Shown: piece by piece, positions 50,501-59,240 of the stretch | Numbering within the stretch: the stretch's first letter is position 1 | Layout: every line of letters starts with the position of its first letter | NCBI GenBank assembly: GCA_017537365.1 | Contig: JAFYKZ010000001.1 | Span: 1 to 64,000 of the forward strand | Length of the DNA: 64,000 nucleotides | Direction of reading: 5' to 3' | Origin: Clostridia bacterium | GTDB taxonomy: Bacteria; Bacillota; Clostridia; Oscillospirales; Acutalibacteraceae | The notes under the pieces: generated by a model | What the model was told of the DNA's origin: nothing | Database searches by the model: none | The model's input: only the letters and a program-made list of their open reading frames with translations | Made by a program: the position numbers and the translations under genes

Positions 50501-51806
50501 TTCGATAAAGAGCAATTTCTTTAGATATGATCTTGGCGCTCAACTTAAAAATGATGGTTGGAACCATATTGTTTTATCCTTCAAGGGTAAAGATGAAAAA
50601 GATCCAACCTCACCGATTGAAACTGCAGGTCTTGACCAAACAGCTATTAAAACTTTTGGTATCAGAATAACCGGTACGGCTGCAGGTAAAATTGCTGCCG
50701 GTTGGGATATGTTTGCTATGACCAATATTGTTGCAACTTTCCCTGGAATAAAGAAACCAGCGGTTGATAATATTGCTAATTTGGAAACAATGATTTTTGA
50801 TAGTATGCAAGAAGTTGAGCTTTCTTCTAGTTTCTCAACTTATATTCACAACAGCTTATCTTCTGCTGTAAACACAGTGATTGCAGGCGAAAATCCTGAG
50901 TATATCGAGTTTGATTTCTATGTAGAGGATTATGAAACCTTTACTGCTGCATTAAGCGCAGGAAGCAATCATTTAATCGTTAGAATTTCTTCAAATACTG
51001 ATGACTTTAATCGCGATAGCCTTACAGCGGTTGACCTTGAAAAGTATATTACTAAGTCGGGTTGGAACCATATTCAAATTCCGTTCTCAGCATTTGAAAA
51101 GGGAAGCACAAGCGGAACATATAACGCAAGTGCGCTTCGTCAAATCAGATTCAGATTTAACGGAACAACAACTAATTCAACAGGTGATGCTAAGGGTATG
51201 GCTCTTGCAGTTGCAAATATTGCGGCAACAACCGATATGATTGTTCCAACTGATGTTATGAATGAGTATAACGCTATTATCGATGGTACTGCTAATATCA
51301 GCGTTGCAGGTGATGGTTATACAGTTGATTTCGCTGAGCCTATGGACATTTCAAACGATAATTTATTTGAAATGGATGCATTTGTTTCGGATGCTCAGTT
51401 AAACAATATTTTGGTTATGTTTGTAGATGTTAATGGCTTGAGTGCTATGTATGATTTCGCAGAATTAAACACCAAATGGAATCATTTGGCGGTTCGTTTA
51501 GATGATTTCGTGGTTGATGATGGCTTCGATGCAACTCAAGTTGTAAGCTGTATGTTAATGTCTGAAACAACAGGTAACGGCGAAGTAACTGTTGCTAATT
51601 TCTATACCGCTTTCTATCTTGAAGGCGATGGAAATCGCGATGGCGCTGTTGATGTTAAGGATATTATTCGTATGAAGAATTATATTCTTAATAACACCTC
51701 AGTAGGCAATAAGATTGCTATGAATGTTGATGGTGAAGATGAAGTTGTTAACGGTGTTGACTTAACTGAATTGAAATATTATTTATTAACTAATACTTGG
51801 CGTTAA
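47583..51806 (+). CDS. secreted GH-A hydrolase with repeated modules and dockerin
   Basis: 1407 residues. A signal peptide is followed by a GH-A catalytic domain (about 40-370) with MGVNIHPVG, YQLGNEMDNGY (acid/base Glu) and IIVCEAN (nucleophile Glu). Then come six related beta-rich modules, each with an IEFDFYV-type strand and a WNHIVL-type strand about 55-65 residues later, spaced roughly 155-175 residues apart. The C-terminal 65 residues are a type I dockerin: GDGNRDGAVDVKDIIRMKNYIL and NVDGEDEVVNGVDLTELKYYLL, two calcium loops. It should attach to a cohesin on another protein. Confidence 0.85.
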   Translation: MTKKKLLAVVLCAVILATQFAMLGGVLGVSAAANYTALSGRNDFLMGVNIHPVGNSAAYNEKQYAAIFDAKNLGSNIIRIDGLPALGDTKGYDYYKSVGDVAATKDMQVMLVANAFKNYLCDANGNYLTASQLDLNAISAHFTELATALKGNVKYYQLGNEMDNGYFTDSLFNGSGENFNKGYNTDEITAAAVAINVARNAIKAADPDAQVGVNFGYYHRGFIHGLKTVDCDLTTAETQTLTLDYIGMDFYSNMIDEGLFGSVDYTDNIEDLAKYDEPIIVCEANIAAEGWDNNNHDNVTYDEDADWLAEFATYCYNSDDVAGFIAYELYDEPALGGDSFYKEKFFGLIDKYGNKKETYTALQQLFGGVDAERGEITEVTAETVGDTVTGTLIDGIYENDNTFALKYSDSNFVFADNLATVDLSGGDTEAFRDSDFFEFDLYVEDAAALKAAAADVGGVLYVQVFGTNGENRLATDIPLSVIKNDGWNHIALHRRAFTQGKESAFTCVNKVVIRLRTPSAKSETKVAITGMKIAVANVCKTRVTSQNKAEMGDVYQNQLGAGAYVARWGESSGARTEYPLKALNVGNANLSGIFDKGFIEFDFYVENYENLMKSLSEDVNGNAHSLELNFYISSNATAINGNFFRYNLAPHLKQDGWNHVVLQFKGAVTGNVYTPIQTASMEQTSVKSFGLRFVGTPAGNIAAANDVFAIKNLTASIFANPVNNQTVGEVQGTVFEDAKMSTTVNSDYRIYDSGKVFNANLSGAWSSEAGLIEFDLYVSDVDALKKSMSKGSYFTLLVVGNNSLNREAHFSFAGSGITKNGWNHIVLSRQNFTGSGSDWSSVTRVILGFYVYNNNAPKPTDECKSLVYGIANFKGTKITKTTATENKLHTSQLSNGAQTNSLASNGTLKDSGIALEVKNLSPTANYSALFEKGSIEFDFYVPDYEGLMKSLKQDINGNAHDLTLCFYISSNKDSIKSNFFRYDLGAQLKNDGWNHIVLSFKGKDEKDPTSPIETAGLDQTAIKTFGIRITGTAAGKIAAGWDMFAMTNIVATFPGIKKPAVDNIANLETMIFDSMQEVELSSSFSTYIHNSLSSAVNTVIAGENPEYIEFDFYVEDYETFTAALSAGSNHLIVRISSNTDDFNRDSLTAVDLEKYITKSGWNHIQIPFSAFEKGSTSGTYNASALRQIRFRFNGTTTNSTGDAKGMALAVANIAATTDMIVPTDVMNEYNAIIDGTANISVAGDGYTVDFAEPMDISNDNLFEMDAFVSDAQLNNILVMFVDVNGLSAMYDFAELNTKWNHLAVRLDDFVVDDGFDATQVVSCMLMSETTGNGEVTVANFYTAFYLEGDGNRDGAVDVKDIIRMKNYILNNTSVGNKIAMNVDGEDEVVNGVDLTELKYYLLTNTWR
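48730..51600 (+). repeat. six tandem binding-type modules in the dockerin enzyme
   Basis: The IEFDFYV-type strand recurs near nucleotides 48894, 49378, 49897, 50385, 50905 and 51366. Each is followed by a strand with NDGWNHIAL, QDGWNHVVL, KNGWNHIVL and the like (WNHLAV in the last). They look like tandem carbohydrate-binding or jelly-roll modules; no named family is assigned. Confidence 0.75.
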
Positions 51807-51816
51807 GCTAAATTAA

Positions 51817-51848
51817 AACAAAGGGTGGGTTTCCGCCCACCCTTTGTT
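51817..51848 (+). terminator. terminator of the dockerin enzyme gene
   Basis: A perfect 13-base stem AACAAAGGGTGGG and complement with a 6-base loop. T-run after it is short (ATTAAAATTT), so some read-through is possible. Confidence 0.8.
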
Positions 51849-51933
51849 ATTAAAATTTATAAAACGAATAATAGTTATTTGCTTAAAATGGTTATTATTG
51901 GTTTTACAAATTTCATTGAAAGGAATTTAAAAA

Positions 51934-54900
51934 ATGAAAGTAAGCTTTAAAGGGATAATATGTATTTTGGTATCAATATGTATTGTATTAACGGCATTAC
52001 CGATTATGTTTGGGGTAATGGCTGATTCAACCGAGCCTGAATTATCTAATAGATGTGATATGGTGATAAGCGAAGACGGTACAAATACCGATTTTGGCTC
52101 AAAATATAACGACCTTCCAACAAAAACCAGAATAACATTATCACCGGTAATAGATTTATCAGCTTATGAGAATTTTGAGTTTGATATATATGTTGAGGAT
52201 GCTGTTGCGCTTATAGATGCAATAGAAAACACACCGGGAAATAACCCGCAGGGAATAGGTTTCTATTTTAGCTCGGCAACAAATACCACACTTTCTCTTA
52301 CAAGAAATCAAGCTTATTTTGATTTTACCGAGCAAATAATCGCTGATGGTTGGAATCATATTTCATTTTCAAAATCTGATTTAAATTTCAGTGCTACCGC
52401 TATAAATTGGGGCAGTATTAAATATATATTCCTTAAATTCAGTGATAATATAACAAATGCTTATGGCGATGATTTAAAAGAAACAACTATTAAATTAAGA
52501 AATATATGCACAATTTTAGATATACCCGAAATAGCTGAGGGTAATACCGTAATTTATTCCGACTTTTTAAAGAATAAATTAGGCAAAAATGAAAATTCAT
52601 TATATAGCGAGATTGCTTCTAGTTTTACTGTTTCTGATATAGAATCGGTTGATATTTCTAAAAATACCCATATCGGTATAGATTTTAAGGTTTCTGATTT
52701 TGAAAAATTTAATGCTTTGATTGATAATGAAGATATTTTCGCAAGATTAGGTTTAATAACTGATAATGGAAATATTTTAGTTGAGTTTGATAGTATAAGA
52801 AATGGCGCAAAATCAGGTTGGTATAATATGATAGCGGCTCTTGGTTCTACTAAACCTGAAAAAATAACAGGCTTTTATTTTGAACTTGTTAATTCGGAAA
52901 ACGGGGCAAAATTAGGTGAAAACCATGCTCTTGTTTTGAGTATTGCTAATATCTACGGAATAAATATAGCTAAAACCGATGCGAATACTTTATATGGCGA
53001 AGCGGTAACTAATTTTGGCGTTCAATTTAAAGAAATTTCAAGCGGAAAAGCTTATAAAGACTTTAAAATTTTTGCAAACGGAAACTTTGATTCAATAAAT
53101 AATAGTGAATATATTGAATTTGATTTATATATCGAAGATTATGAAAGCTTTAAGAATTCTTTTTCTAAAGATGCTGGTAATACCGATATTTCGGTTGATT
53201 TGCAGTTATCGGTTTCTAATAACGAGGATTTAAACGGTAATACCTTAACCTTCTCAAACATTCAAGAAAAAATAGTTTATAGTGGATTTAATCATATTAT
53301 TTTGCCTATTTCGAGCGGTGTTAATAACGGTTTTGATAATTCTGATACCATAAAATCATATAGTCTTGAAATTTCGGGCGCAAATAAAGATAATAAAACC
53401 TCTTATGCTCAAAAAATTGTTATAATTGATAGCCTTTATGCTACAAAATATCAAACCCCTGATGCTTCAAATAAGTATGATGAAATTTCTGTTTTATCGG
53501 AAAATGGCAAACAGTGGAATATGGGCAACACTTTTGCAAATAGCAGTACGGGAGAATATCATTTAACAAATGCTGCAAATTTCAGCGAGGCTATGTTTGT
53601 TGAATTTGATATTTATATTCAAAATTACGATGCTTTGATGTCGGTTATGCAAAAAGGTAATGTTAAGGGCATCACAATGAGCTTTTCCTCAACAAATACC
53701 AATGATTATACAAAAGATAGCCGCAGCACAAACTTTTTAAAACATATAACTCATAGCGGATGGAATCATATTTGTATACCTTTGGGTGATTTCCAAAAAG
53801 GGAACACATCAGGCACTCTAGATATTTCAAAAATATCAACATATCGTGTTTATTATAACGGAACAACTTCTTCTGAAACGAGCGTGCTTAAAGGTCAGTA
53901 TGTTTCGGTTGCAAATATAGGTGGTTATGCAATTAAAGTTCCTTCTAAATATGCAGGTGAAAATGATGTTAAAGCAAATCTTAATGCTGCTGCAACAAGT
54001 GGAACTTATGGGGGAAATTATAGTTTATCAATATCATCTGCGGTAAGCGAGCCGATTGATTTTAGTGGTTGTTCTTATATTGAATTTGATATTTACATAG
54101 AAAATTATGAGGAATTCAAGAATTCCTTTAAAATCGATGCGGATGGAAAAGCGGTTGGGGTTGACCTTAAATTTGGTATCGGTATGACTACTGTTTATGC
54201 CGATTCAAATGGTTATTATGAGTGGGGCAGTATTCAAAATAAAATAACCCATAGCGGTTGGAATCATATTGTTCTTGATATTGATAGTCGTAGTCGTTCA
54301 AAAGGCGAGGCAAACAATAAGAAAACCATAGAGAATATACAATGCTTTAAAATGTGGTATGGTGGCGACGCTTATAAAAAAGGTGATTATCAAAACCTGA
54401 TAGGTGATACAGTTGTTATAATTGCTAATATATGTTCTGCTAACATTCGTTTGCCTGAGCTTCCTAACAATGTTTTGGCCCAAATAGGTACTTATGATAG
54501 TGCGACCTTGGGTGGATATTTCCACGATGCTGAATATAGACTTTTTGAGGAAAAATTAACCGCGGTTGATTTCTCTAAGGGAACTGCAATAGAATTTGAT
54601 ATTTATATTGATGATTATGAGGCGTTGTTGGCGGCTGAGGAAGCAAGTGCAACAAATTATTCAGGCTTAGAGAGAACAAGAAATTCAAAACTAGCTCTCT
54701 TTATATCTTCAACACCCGCAGGTCTTTGGGGACAATATGAAAAACCTCGAAATTATTTCAGCGCTTATATAACCATTTCTGATAAAATAACCCATTCGGG
54801 TTGGAATCATGTTGTTGTTGGTAGAGCTGATTTTATAGCCCATAAACAAAACTTAGATTGGTCTAATATAACTGCTTGGAATGTTGCATTCACCGCAGGT

Positions 54901-55812
54901 TCAAATGTTCATAAAGAGGTTAATCCATCACCAAATGTTATGGTAAGTATTTGCAATATCGTTAATACGGGTGTTGTTTCGGATATACCTAAGGATAACG
55001 ATAAAACTGCATATCCTGATAAAAATGCCGCTTATATAAGTGATGCGGAAACCTTATCAGATTCTAACGGAACTTGGAATCCAAGCGCGGTATATGTTGA
55101 TGAGGATTATAAATCCGAGGGCAAAGCTTCAATTCAATTAAAGTTAACTTATAGGTCTGAGGTTGAAGAAGCCTTTATGTATTATCTTTTTGATGAAACG
55201 GCTGATATTAGTGATATTAAAACCTTAAACTTTGATTTCTTCGTTGATTTGCCGCAATTTATTCAAGCTTCGGGTAATAAAGCTGAAATTGTTATTGCAA
55301 ATCATAGAAATGCAAACGATAACTATTATAAATGGAATATGAATTTTGATACCTTAAAATCAGGTTGGAATTCTTTTGCGCTTGATATAAACAAAGCGGC
55401 AAAATCGGGTAATCCGAATTTGAGAGAAGCTAAGGTTATAATGCTTAGATTTACCGAACTTAATATTGATGCAAAGGTTTTTGCGGAAATTGTTATAGGT
55501 TTGGATAACCTCAGATATATTTCTTCGGTTGGCAATAAAACCTTGAAAATTAATAGTGATGATTTATCGAACATGGATTCGGGATATATAAATGATACCG
55601 ATTTTTCAACCGATGGCGAAATTGTTGATGAAGGTCCATTGGTTATAACATCTGATCCTGAAACAAAAAATATTAAAAATATGAAAAGACTTATTTACCA
55701 AGATTATTTATCTTTGGGAATAATTCTTGGCATTGAAACCGTAGGACTTTTGGCTGCGGCAGGTTTATTTATACTTATTTATTGTTTAAGAAAGAAGAAA
55801 AAATCGGTTTAA
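51934..55812 (+). CDS. membrane-anchored multi-module protein without catalytic domain
   Basis: 1292 residues after GAAAGGAATTTAAAAA. A signal peptide (IICILVSICIVLTALPIMFGVMA) is followed by about seven modules related to those of the preceding enzyme (YIEFDIYIENYEEF with GWNHIVL, and variants). A C-terminal hydrophobic helix (LGIILGIETVGLLAAAGLFILIYCL) and RKKKKSV end the protein. No Glu pair of a hydrolase is seen. It probably holds polysaccharide, or other module-bearing proteins, at the cell surface. There is no sortase motif, so anchoring is by the membrane helix. The function as binder or scaffold is inference. Confidence 0.8.
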   Translation: MKVSFKGIICILVSICIVLTALPIMFGVMADSTEPELSNRCDMVISEDGTNTDFGSKYNDLPTKTRITLSPVIDLSAYENFEFDIYVEDAVALIDAIENTPGNNPQGIGFYFSSATNTTLSLTRNQAYFDFTEQIIADGWNHISFSKSDLNFSATAINWGSIKYIFLKFSDNITNAYGDDLKETTIKLRNICTILDIPEIAEGNTVIYSDFLKNKLGKNENSLYSEIASSFTVSDIESVDISKNTHIGIDFKVSDFEKFNALIDNEDIFARLGLITDNGNILVEFDSIRNGAKSGWYNMIAALGSTKPEKITGFYFELVNSENGAKLGENHALVLSIANIYGINIAKTDANTLYGEAVTNFGVQFKEISSGKAYKDFKIFANGNFDSINNSEYIEFDLYIEDYESFKNSFSKDAGNTDISVDLQLSVSNNEDLNGNTLTFSNIQEKIVYSGFNHIILPISSGVNNGFDNSDTIKSYSLEISGANKDNKTSYAQKIVIIDSLYATKYQTPDASNKYDEISVLSENGKQWNMGNTFANSSTGEYHLTNAANFSEAMFVEFDIYIQNYDALMSVMQKGNVKGITMSFSSTNTNDYTKDSRSTNFLKHITHSGWNHICIPLGDFQKGNTSGTLDISKISTYRVYYNGTTSSETSVLKGQYVSVANIGGYAIKVPSKYAGENDVKANLNAAATSGTYGGNYSLSISSAVSEPIDFSGCSYIEFDIYIENYEEFKNSFKIDADGKAVGVDLKFGIGMTTVYADSNGYYEWGSIQNKITHSGWNHIVLDIDSRSRSKGEANNKKTIENIQCFKMWYGGDAYKKGDYQNLIGDTVVIIANICSANIRLPELPNNVLAQIGTYDSATLGGYFHDAEYRLFEEKLTAVDFSKGTAIEFDIYIDDYEALLAAEEASATNYSGLERTRNSKLALFISSTPAGLWGQYEKPRNYFSAYITISDKITHSGWNHVVVGRADFIAHKQNLDWSNITAWNVAFTAGSNVHKEVNPSPNVMVSICNIVNTGVVSDIPKDNDKTAYPDKNAAYISDAETLSDSNGTWNPSAVYVDEDYKSEGKASIQLKLTYRSEVEEAFMYYLFDETADISDIKTLNFDFFVDLPQFIQASGNKAEIVIANHRNANDNYYKWNMNFDTLKSGWNSFALDINKAAKSGNPNLREAKVIMLRFTELNIDAKVFAEIVIGLDNLRYISSVGNKTLKINSDDLSNMDSGYINDTDFSTDGEIVDEGPLVITSDPETKNIKNMKRLIYQDYLSLGIILGIETVGLLAAAGLFILIYCLRKKKKSV
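52080..55520 (+). repeat. about seven tandem binding-type modules
   Basis: Module cores (NFEFDIYVED, HIGIDFKVSD, YIEFDLYIED, FVEFDIYIQN, YIEFDIYIEN, AIEFDIYIDD, TLNFDFFVD) start near 52170, 52670, 53110, 53598, 54080, 54590 and 55225. Most are followed by a GWNH strand; the second has GWYN and the last GWNS, so the repeat family drifts at both ends. Confidence 0.7.
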
Positions 55813-55837
55813 AATTTAGATTGAGAGGATGAAAATA

Positions 55838-56848
55838 ATGGCTTGCAATATTTCGGTTGGAATGAATATTCATCGTTGGGGTCCGCCTTGCTTTGCTTAT
55901 CCAAAGGTAATGATAGAACAAAATTTGGATACCTGCAAAGAGTTAGGAATAAAAATTATAAGATATAATAATTCAAACCGCGGTGAAAATGGGCTTGCTG
56001 ATGCAAAATATGTGGCAACTCAGGTTAAAGACCGAGATATGAAGTTTATGCTCGTGATAGATGACAGCCAATGGGTGAATCCTGATGTTTCGGGTGAAAA
56101 AGAAAATCTCGAAAGTTATTATGAGGATTATATGTATCGTATTTCATCCGAGCTTAAAGGCTTGGTGGATGTTTACCAAGTGTTTAATGAGATGGATGTA
56201 ACTGCGATGAGAGGCGATATTGCTAATATCATTCTACCCGGTAAAGATGGCAAAGAAAAAGGCGAGTATGATTCGGTTTTGTGTGAAAGAGCTATTAATG
56301 CGGTTAAGGGAGCACTTAGAGGAATTAGAAAAGGAGACCCTGATGCTAAAACCTGTGTAAACTTTGCTTGGTGGCATACGGCGCTGATTTACGAAATGTG
56401 TAAAGAGGGTTGCCGGTTTGACATTATAGGTCTTGATTGGTATTCCGATTGCGAGGAAGTTTCATCCATAGATTTGCTTTTAGAGGATGTTAAAAATCAT
56501 ATTCCTGATAGTTCTTTTATGATTTGCGAAACAAATTATTGGATGCATCCTATGGGTAGAGACCCGATTGAAAAGCAAGAGGCATTAAAGGTTAAAGAAA
56601 AACGTGATGAAGGTCAGGCAAAATGGGTGCCTGAATTTATTCAAAAGCTTATAGATTTAGATGAGCCTAAAATAAAAAGCGTTATCTTTTATGAACTTCT
56701 GGATGAGCCTGTTTTTGAAAGAAATAAAGGTAGCTACCATGGTGAATCGCATTTTGGGTTTATTGAATGCGATGAAAACGGAACTAATCAAGTGAAGAAA
56801 CCGGCGTTTTATAGTTTGCAGGAAAAAATAAAAGAAATAAACCACTAA
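55838..56848 (+). CDS. cytoplasmic clan GH-A hydrolase
   Basis: 336 residues from the ATG at 55838. An ATG at 55829 directly touches the GAGAGG ribosome site and is less likely. It starts in the catalytic domain with VGMNIHRWG and has no signal peptide. Acid/base is QVFNEMD and nucleophile FMICETN; YELLDEPVF follows. It is related to the catalytic domains of the two exported enzymes at 45983 and 47583. Being cytoplasmic, it should act on imported oligosaccharides. Confidence 0.82.
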   Translation: MACNISVGMNIHRWGPPCFAYPKVMIEQNLDTCKELGIKIIRYNNSNRGENGLADAKYVATQVKDRDMKFMLVIDDSQWVNPDVSGEKENLESYYEDYMYRISSELKGLVDVYQVFNEMDVTAMRGDIANIILPGKDGKEKGEYDSVLCERAINAVKGALRGIRKGDPDAKTCVNFAWWHTALIYEMCKEGCRFDIIGLDWYSDCEEVSSIDLLLEDVKNHIPDSSFMICETNYWMHPMGRDPIEKQEALKVKEKRDEGQAKWVPEFIQKLIDLDEPKIKSVIFYELLDEPVFERNKGSYHGESHFGFIECDENGTNQVKKPAFYSLQEKIKEINH

Positions 56849-56891
56849 AATTGTTTTTTGATAAGTTCGTTTTAAAACGAGGAGAAATAAT

Positions 56892-58346
56892 ATGAAAAAA
56901 ATATTTGCTTTAATATGCATAATCTCTATTTTGCTGACTTTTAGCGCTTGTAGAAAGCCGATAATAGAAACATCTACTTTCACTTATGTTGAAAAAGGTG
57001 AGGAAATTTTAATTGAGGGAACTGCAGGCAGCGGTAATTCTAATAATTTAGGCTCAGCAAACGGCGGCAGTAATGAAAACGGTTCCTCTAATGACGCCGG
57101 CAATGAAATTATCGAACTTAGCGAAGAAGAAATGCGTTATAAACCAACCACTTTAACGGTAACTCTTTATGATTCGCAAAAATCAATTTATGGTTTCACT
57201 TATAATACAACCGAAAATCCAATAAAAGCGGTTATACAAATCAAGAAAAAAGGCGCTGATTCTTGGAGCGAATATGCCTTAAATTCTAAGAAAGCATTGT
57301 ATTTTGACAGCGAGTGGCAAATTTTTTATCATTATATTTCTAAGGCGGAAATTAAGTTAGACGCTAGCAGTACATATATTTATCGCGTTTGCGATACAGG
57401 AGCTCAGAAAAAATTTGGAAAATATATAGGTTCAGAGGAAGTAACATTTAAAACTAAAAATACAAAATCCAATTCGTTTTCTTTTGCGCACATAAGTGAT
57501 ACTCAGCGCGGTTCTGAGCAGTTTGGACTTTCACTTTCAAAAATAACTGATAAGGTTGATTTCTTGCTTCATACAGGTGATATTATTCAAAATCCGATTG
57601 AATCTGATTGGAAGGATATGATAGACAATAATTTTAAATATCTTTCTCGTATACCTATGATGGCTATTGCAGGAAACCACGAGGTTAATGGCGGTTTCAA
57701 AAACTATGATACTTATAATCATTTTAATAACAGTATCCCACCCCAAAGTTCAACTGCATCGGGATATTTTTATAGCTTTGTTTATGGAAATGCAAAGTTT
57801 ATAATGTTAAATACTAATGATTTAAACGGCAATAAATTAACTACCGAGCAATATGATTGGCTTGTTAACGAGTTGAAATCAAATGATAGCAAATGGAAAA
57901 TAGTATCGCTTCATAATCCGCTTTATAGTGTTGGCATATGGGGTTCAACAAATAACACTATCGCGTTAGCTCTGCAAGAGCAGTTAAAAAGCATTTTTGC
58001 TCAAAATAAGGTTGACATTGTTTTGCAGGGACACGATCATACTATTTCCAGAACATACCCACTTAACGAAAACGGACTACCTGAAAATGAAACTTTTGAA
58101 ACAATAAATGGTATAGAATATTCTAAAAATCCAAACGGTGTTATTTATTTAACTAACGGAACAACAGGAAGTGTAACCCGCGGGCCTGAAAATTATGATA
58201 AAGCATTATTCAAATATGCCACAGCTTCAAAAGAGGCAACTTGGAGCGAAATTTCTATTGATGGTGATAAGCTGACTGTTGTTGTTAAACATTACGATTT
58301 AGGTAAAGAAAGCGTATATTATAAGTGGGGCATAAATAAATCGTAA
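56892..58346 (+). CDS. purple-acid-phosphatase-like lipoprotein
   Basis: 484 residues. A signal peptide with lipobox TFSACR is followed by a Gly/Asn/Ser-rich linker. Residues 90-195 look like the fibronectin-type N-domain of purple acid phosphatases. A metallophosphoesterase domain then has FAHISDTQRG (D-x), LLHTGDIIQN (GD), AIAGNHEVNG (GNHE), VSLHNPLY (H) and LQGHDHTISR (GHDH). It should release phosphate outside the cell, or act on phosphorylated polysaccharide. Its presence amid sugar genes suggests it removes phosphate from the target or scavenges it. Confidence 0.83.
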   Translation: MKKIFALICIISILLTFSACRKPIIETSTFTYVEKGEEILIEGTAGSGNSNNLGSANGGSNENGSSNDAGNEIIELSEEEMRYKPTTLTVTLYDSQKSIYGFTYNTTENPIKAVIQIKKKGADSWSEYALNSKKALYFDSEWQIFYHYISKAEIKLDASSTYIYRVCDTGAQKKFGKYIGSEEVTFKTKNTKSNSFSFAHISDTQRGSEQFGLSLSKITDKVDFLLHTGDIIQNPIESDWKDMIDNNFKYLSRIPMMAIAGNHEVNGGFKNYDTYNHFNNSIPPQSSTASGYFYSFVYGNAKFIMLNTNDLNGNKLTTEQYDWLVNELKSNDSKWKIVSLHNPLYSVGIWGSTNNTIALALQEQLKSIFAQNKVDIVLQGHDHTISRTYPLNENGLPENETFETINGIEYSKNPNGVIYLTNGTTGSVTRGPENYDKALFKYATASKEATWSEISIDGDKLTVVVKHYDLGKESVYYKWGINKS

Positions 58347-58378
58347 TATTTTTTTAAAATTTAGAGGGAGGTAAAATT

Positions 58379-59206
58379 ATGGTTATATCAAAAAACGAGG
58401 CTTTTGATTTGGTTTATAAAAATATAAATGATAAGGTTTTAGAATTAACTTTTTTACCGCCTCTTAATAAAATTTATGAAAAATCGCCCGCATATTTTTT
58501 AATTCCCGGCGGCGGTTGGCATACTGCGAAAAGAGAAAGTATGATAGATTTTTCAAAACTTTCGGTTGATATGCTTCGCGAAAAAGGGTTTGCGGTGGCG
58601 GCTATTGATTATAGAACCGCAAACGAGCAAATCAAAATTTGCGATATAATAGGCGATTGCTTTGATGCTATGGGATATTTGGCCGAGCATAGCGAAAGTT
58701 TGGAAATAGATGTTCAAAAAATAGCGGTTTCGGGGCATTCGGCAGGCGCGCATTTAGCTTTAATGCTAGCTTATGCCGATGGCAATCGATTTACAAAGCA
58801 ATATGATTTTAATAAAATTTCAGCAAAAATAAAGGTTGCGGCTCTTCTTTCGCCTGCAACGGTTTTATATGAAGAAGAATATGCAAAAACGATAGGTTTT
58901 GGCATAAGCTATTTATTTAAAAATCCTGATGATTTGGATGAAAGAAAAAAGGCGAGTCCTATTGAGTATGTTAGCGATTTGAGTCCTTCAACTATTTCAT
59001 TTGCAGGAACATCAGATCCTTTGATTTATCCGAAATCATCTGAAATTTTATATGATAAGCTAAAACTTTATAAGGTTAACTGCAAGATGGTTTTATCCGA
59101 AAATGCAGGGCATAGCTTTGAAAAACTTTCGGAAGATAACGAACCTTCGGTTTCTTTTGAGCAAATTCAAAAAATGTTGGTTGAATTTGTTGTAGAAAAT
59201 ATTTAA
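58379..59206 (+). CDS. alpha/beta-hydrolase, carbohydrate esterase-like
   Basis: 275 residues after GAGGGAGGTAAAATT. The HGG-like oxyanion stretch is IPGGGWHTAKRES, the nucleophile elbow GHSAGAHLAL (Ser), followed by DPLIYPKSSEI with the acid and AGHSFE with the catalytic His. No signal peptide is seen, so it is cytoplasmic. In this setting it is likely to remove acetyl or similar groups from imported oligosaccharides. A general lipase-type esterase cannot be excluded. Confidence 0.82.
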   Translation: MVISKNEAFDLVYKNINDKVLELTFLPPLNKIYEKSPAYFLIPGGGWHTAKRESMIDFSKLSVDMLREKGFAVAAIDYRTANEQIKICDIIGDCFDAMGYLAEHSESLEIDVQKIAVSGHSAGAHLALMLAYADGNRFTKQYDFNKISAKIKVAALLSPATVLYEEEYAKTIGFGISYLFKNPDDLDERKKASPIEYVSDLSPSTISFAGTSDPLIYPKSSEILYDKLKLYKVNCKMVLSENAGHSFEKLSEDNEPSVSFEQIQKMLVEFVVENI

Positions 59207-59240
59207 TGAATTTATTAGAATAAAGCGGGATGTATTATAG

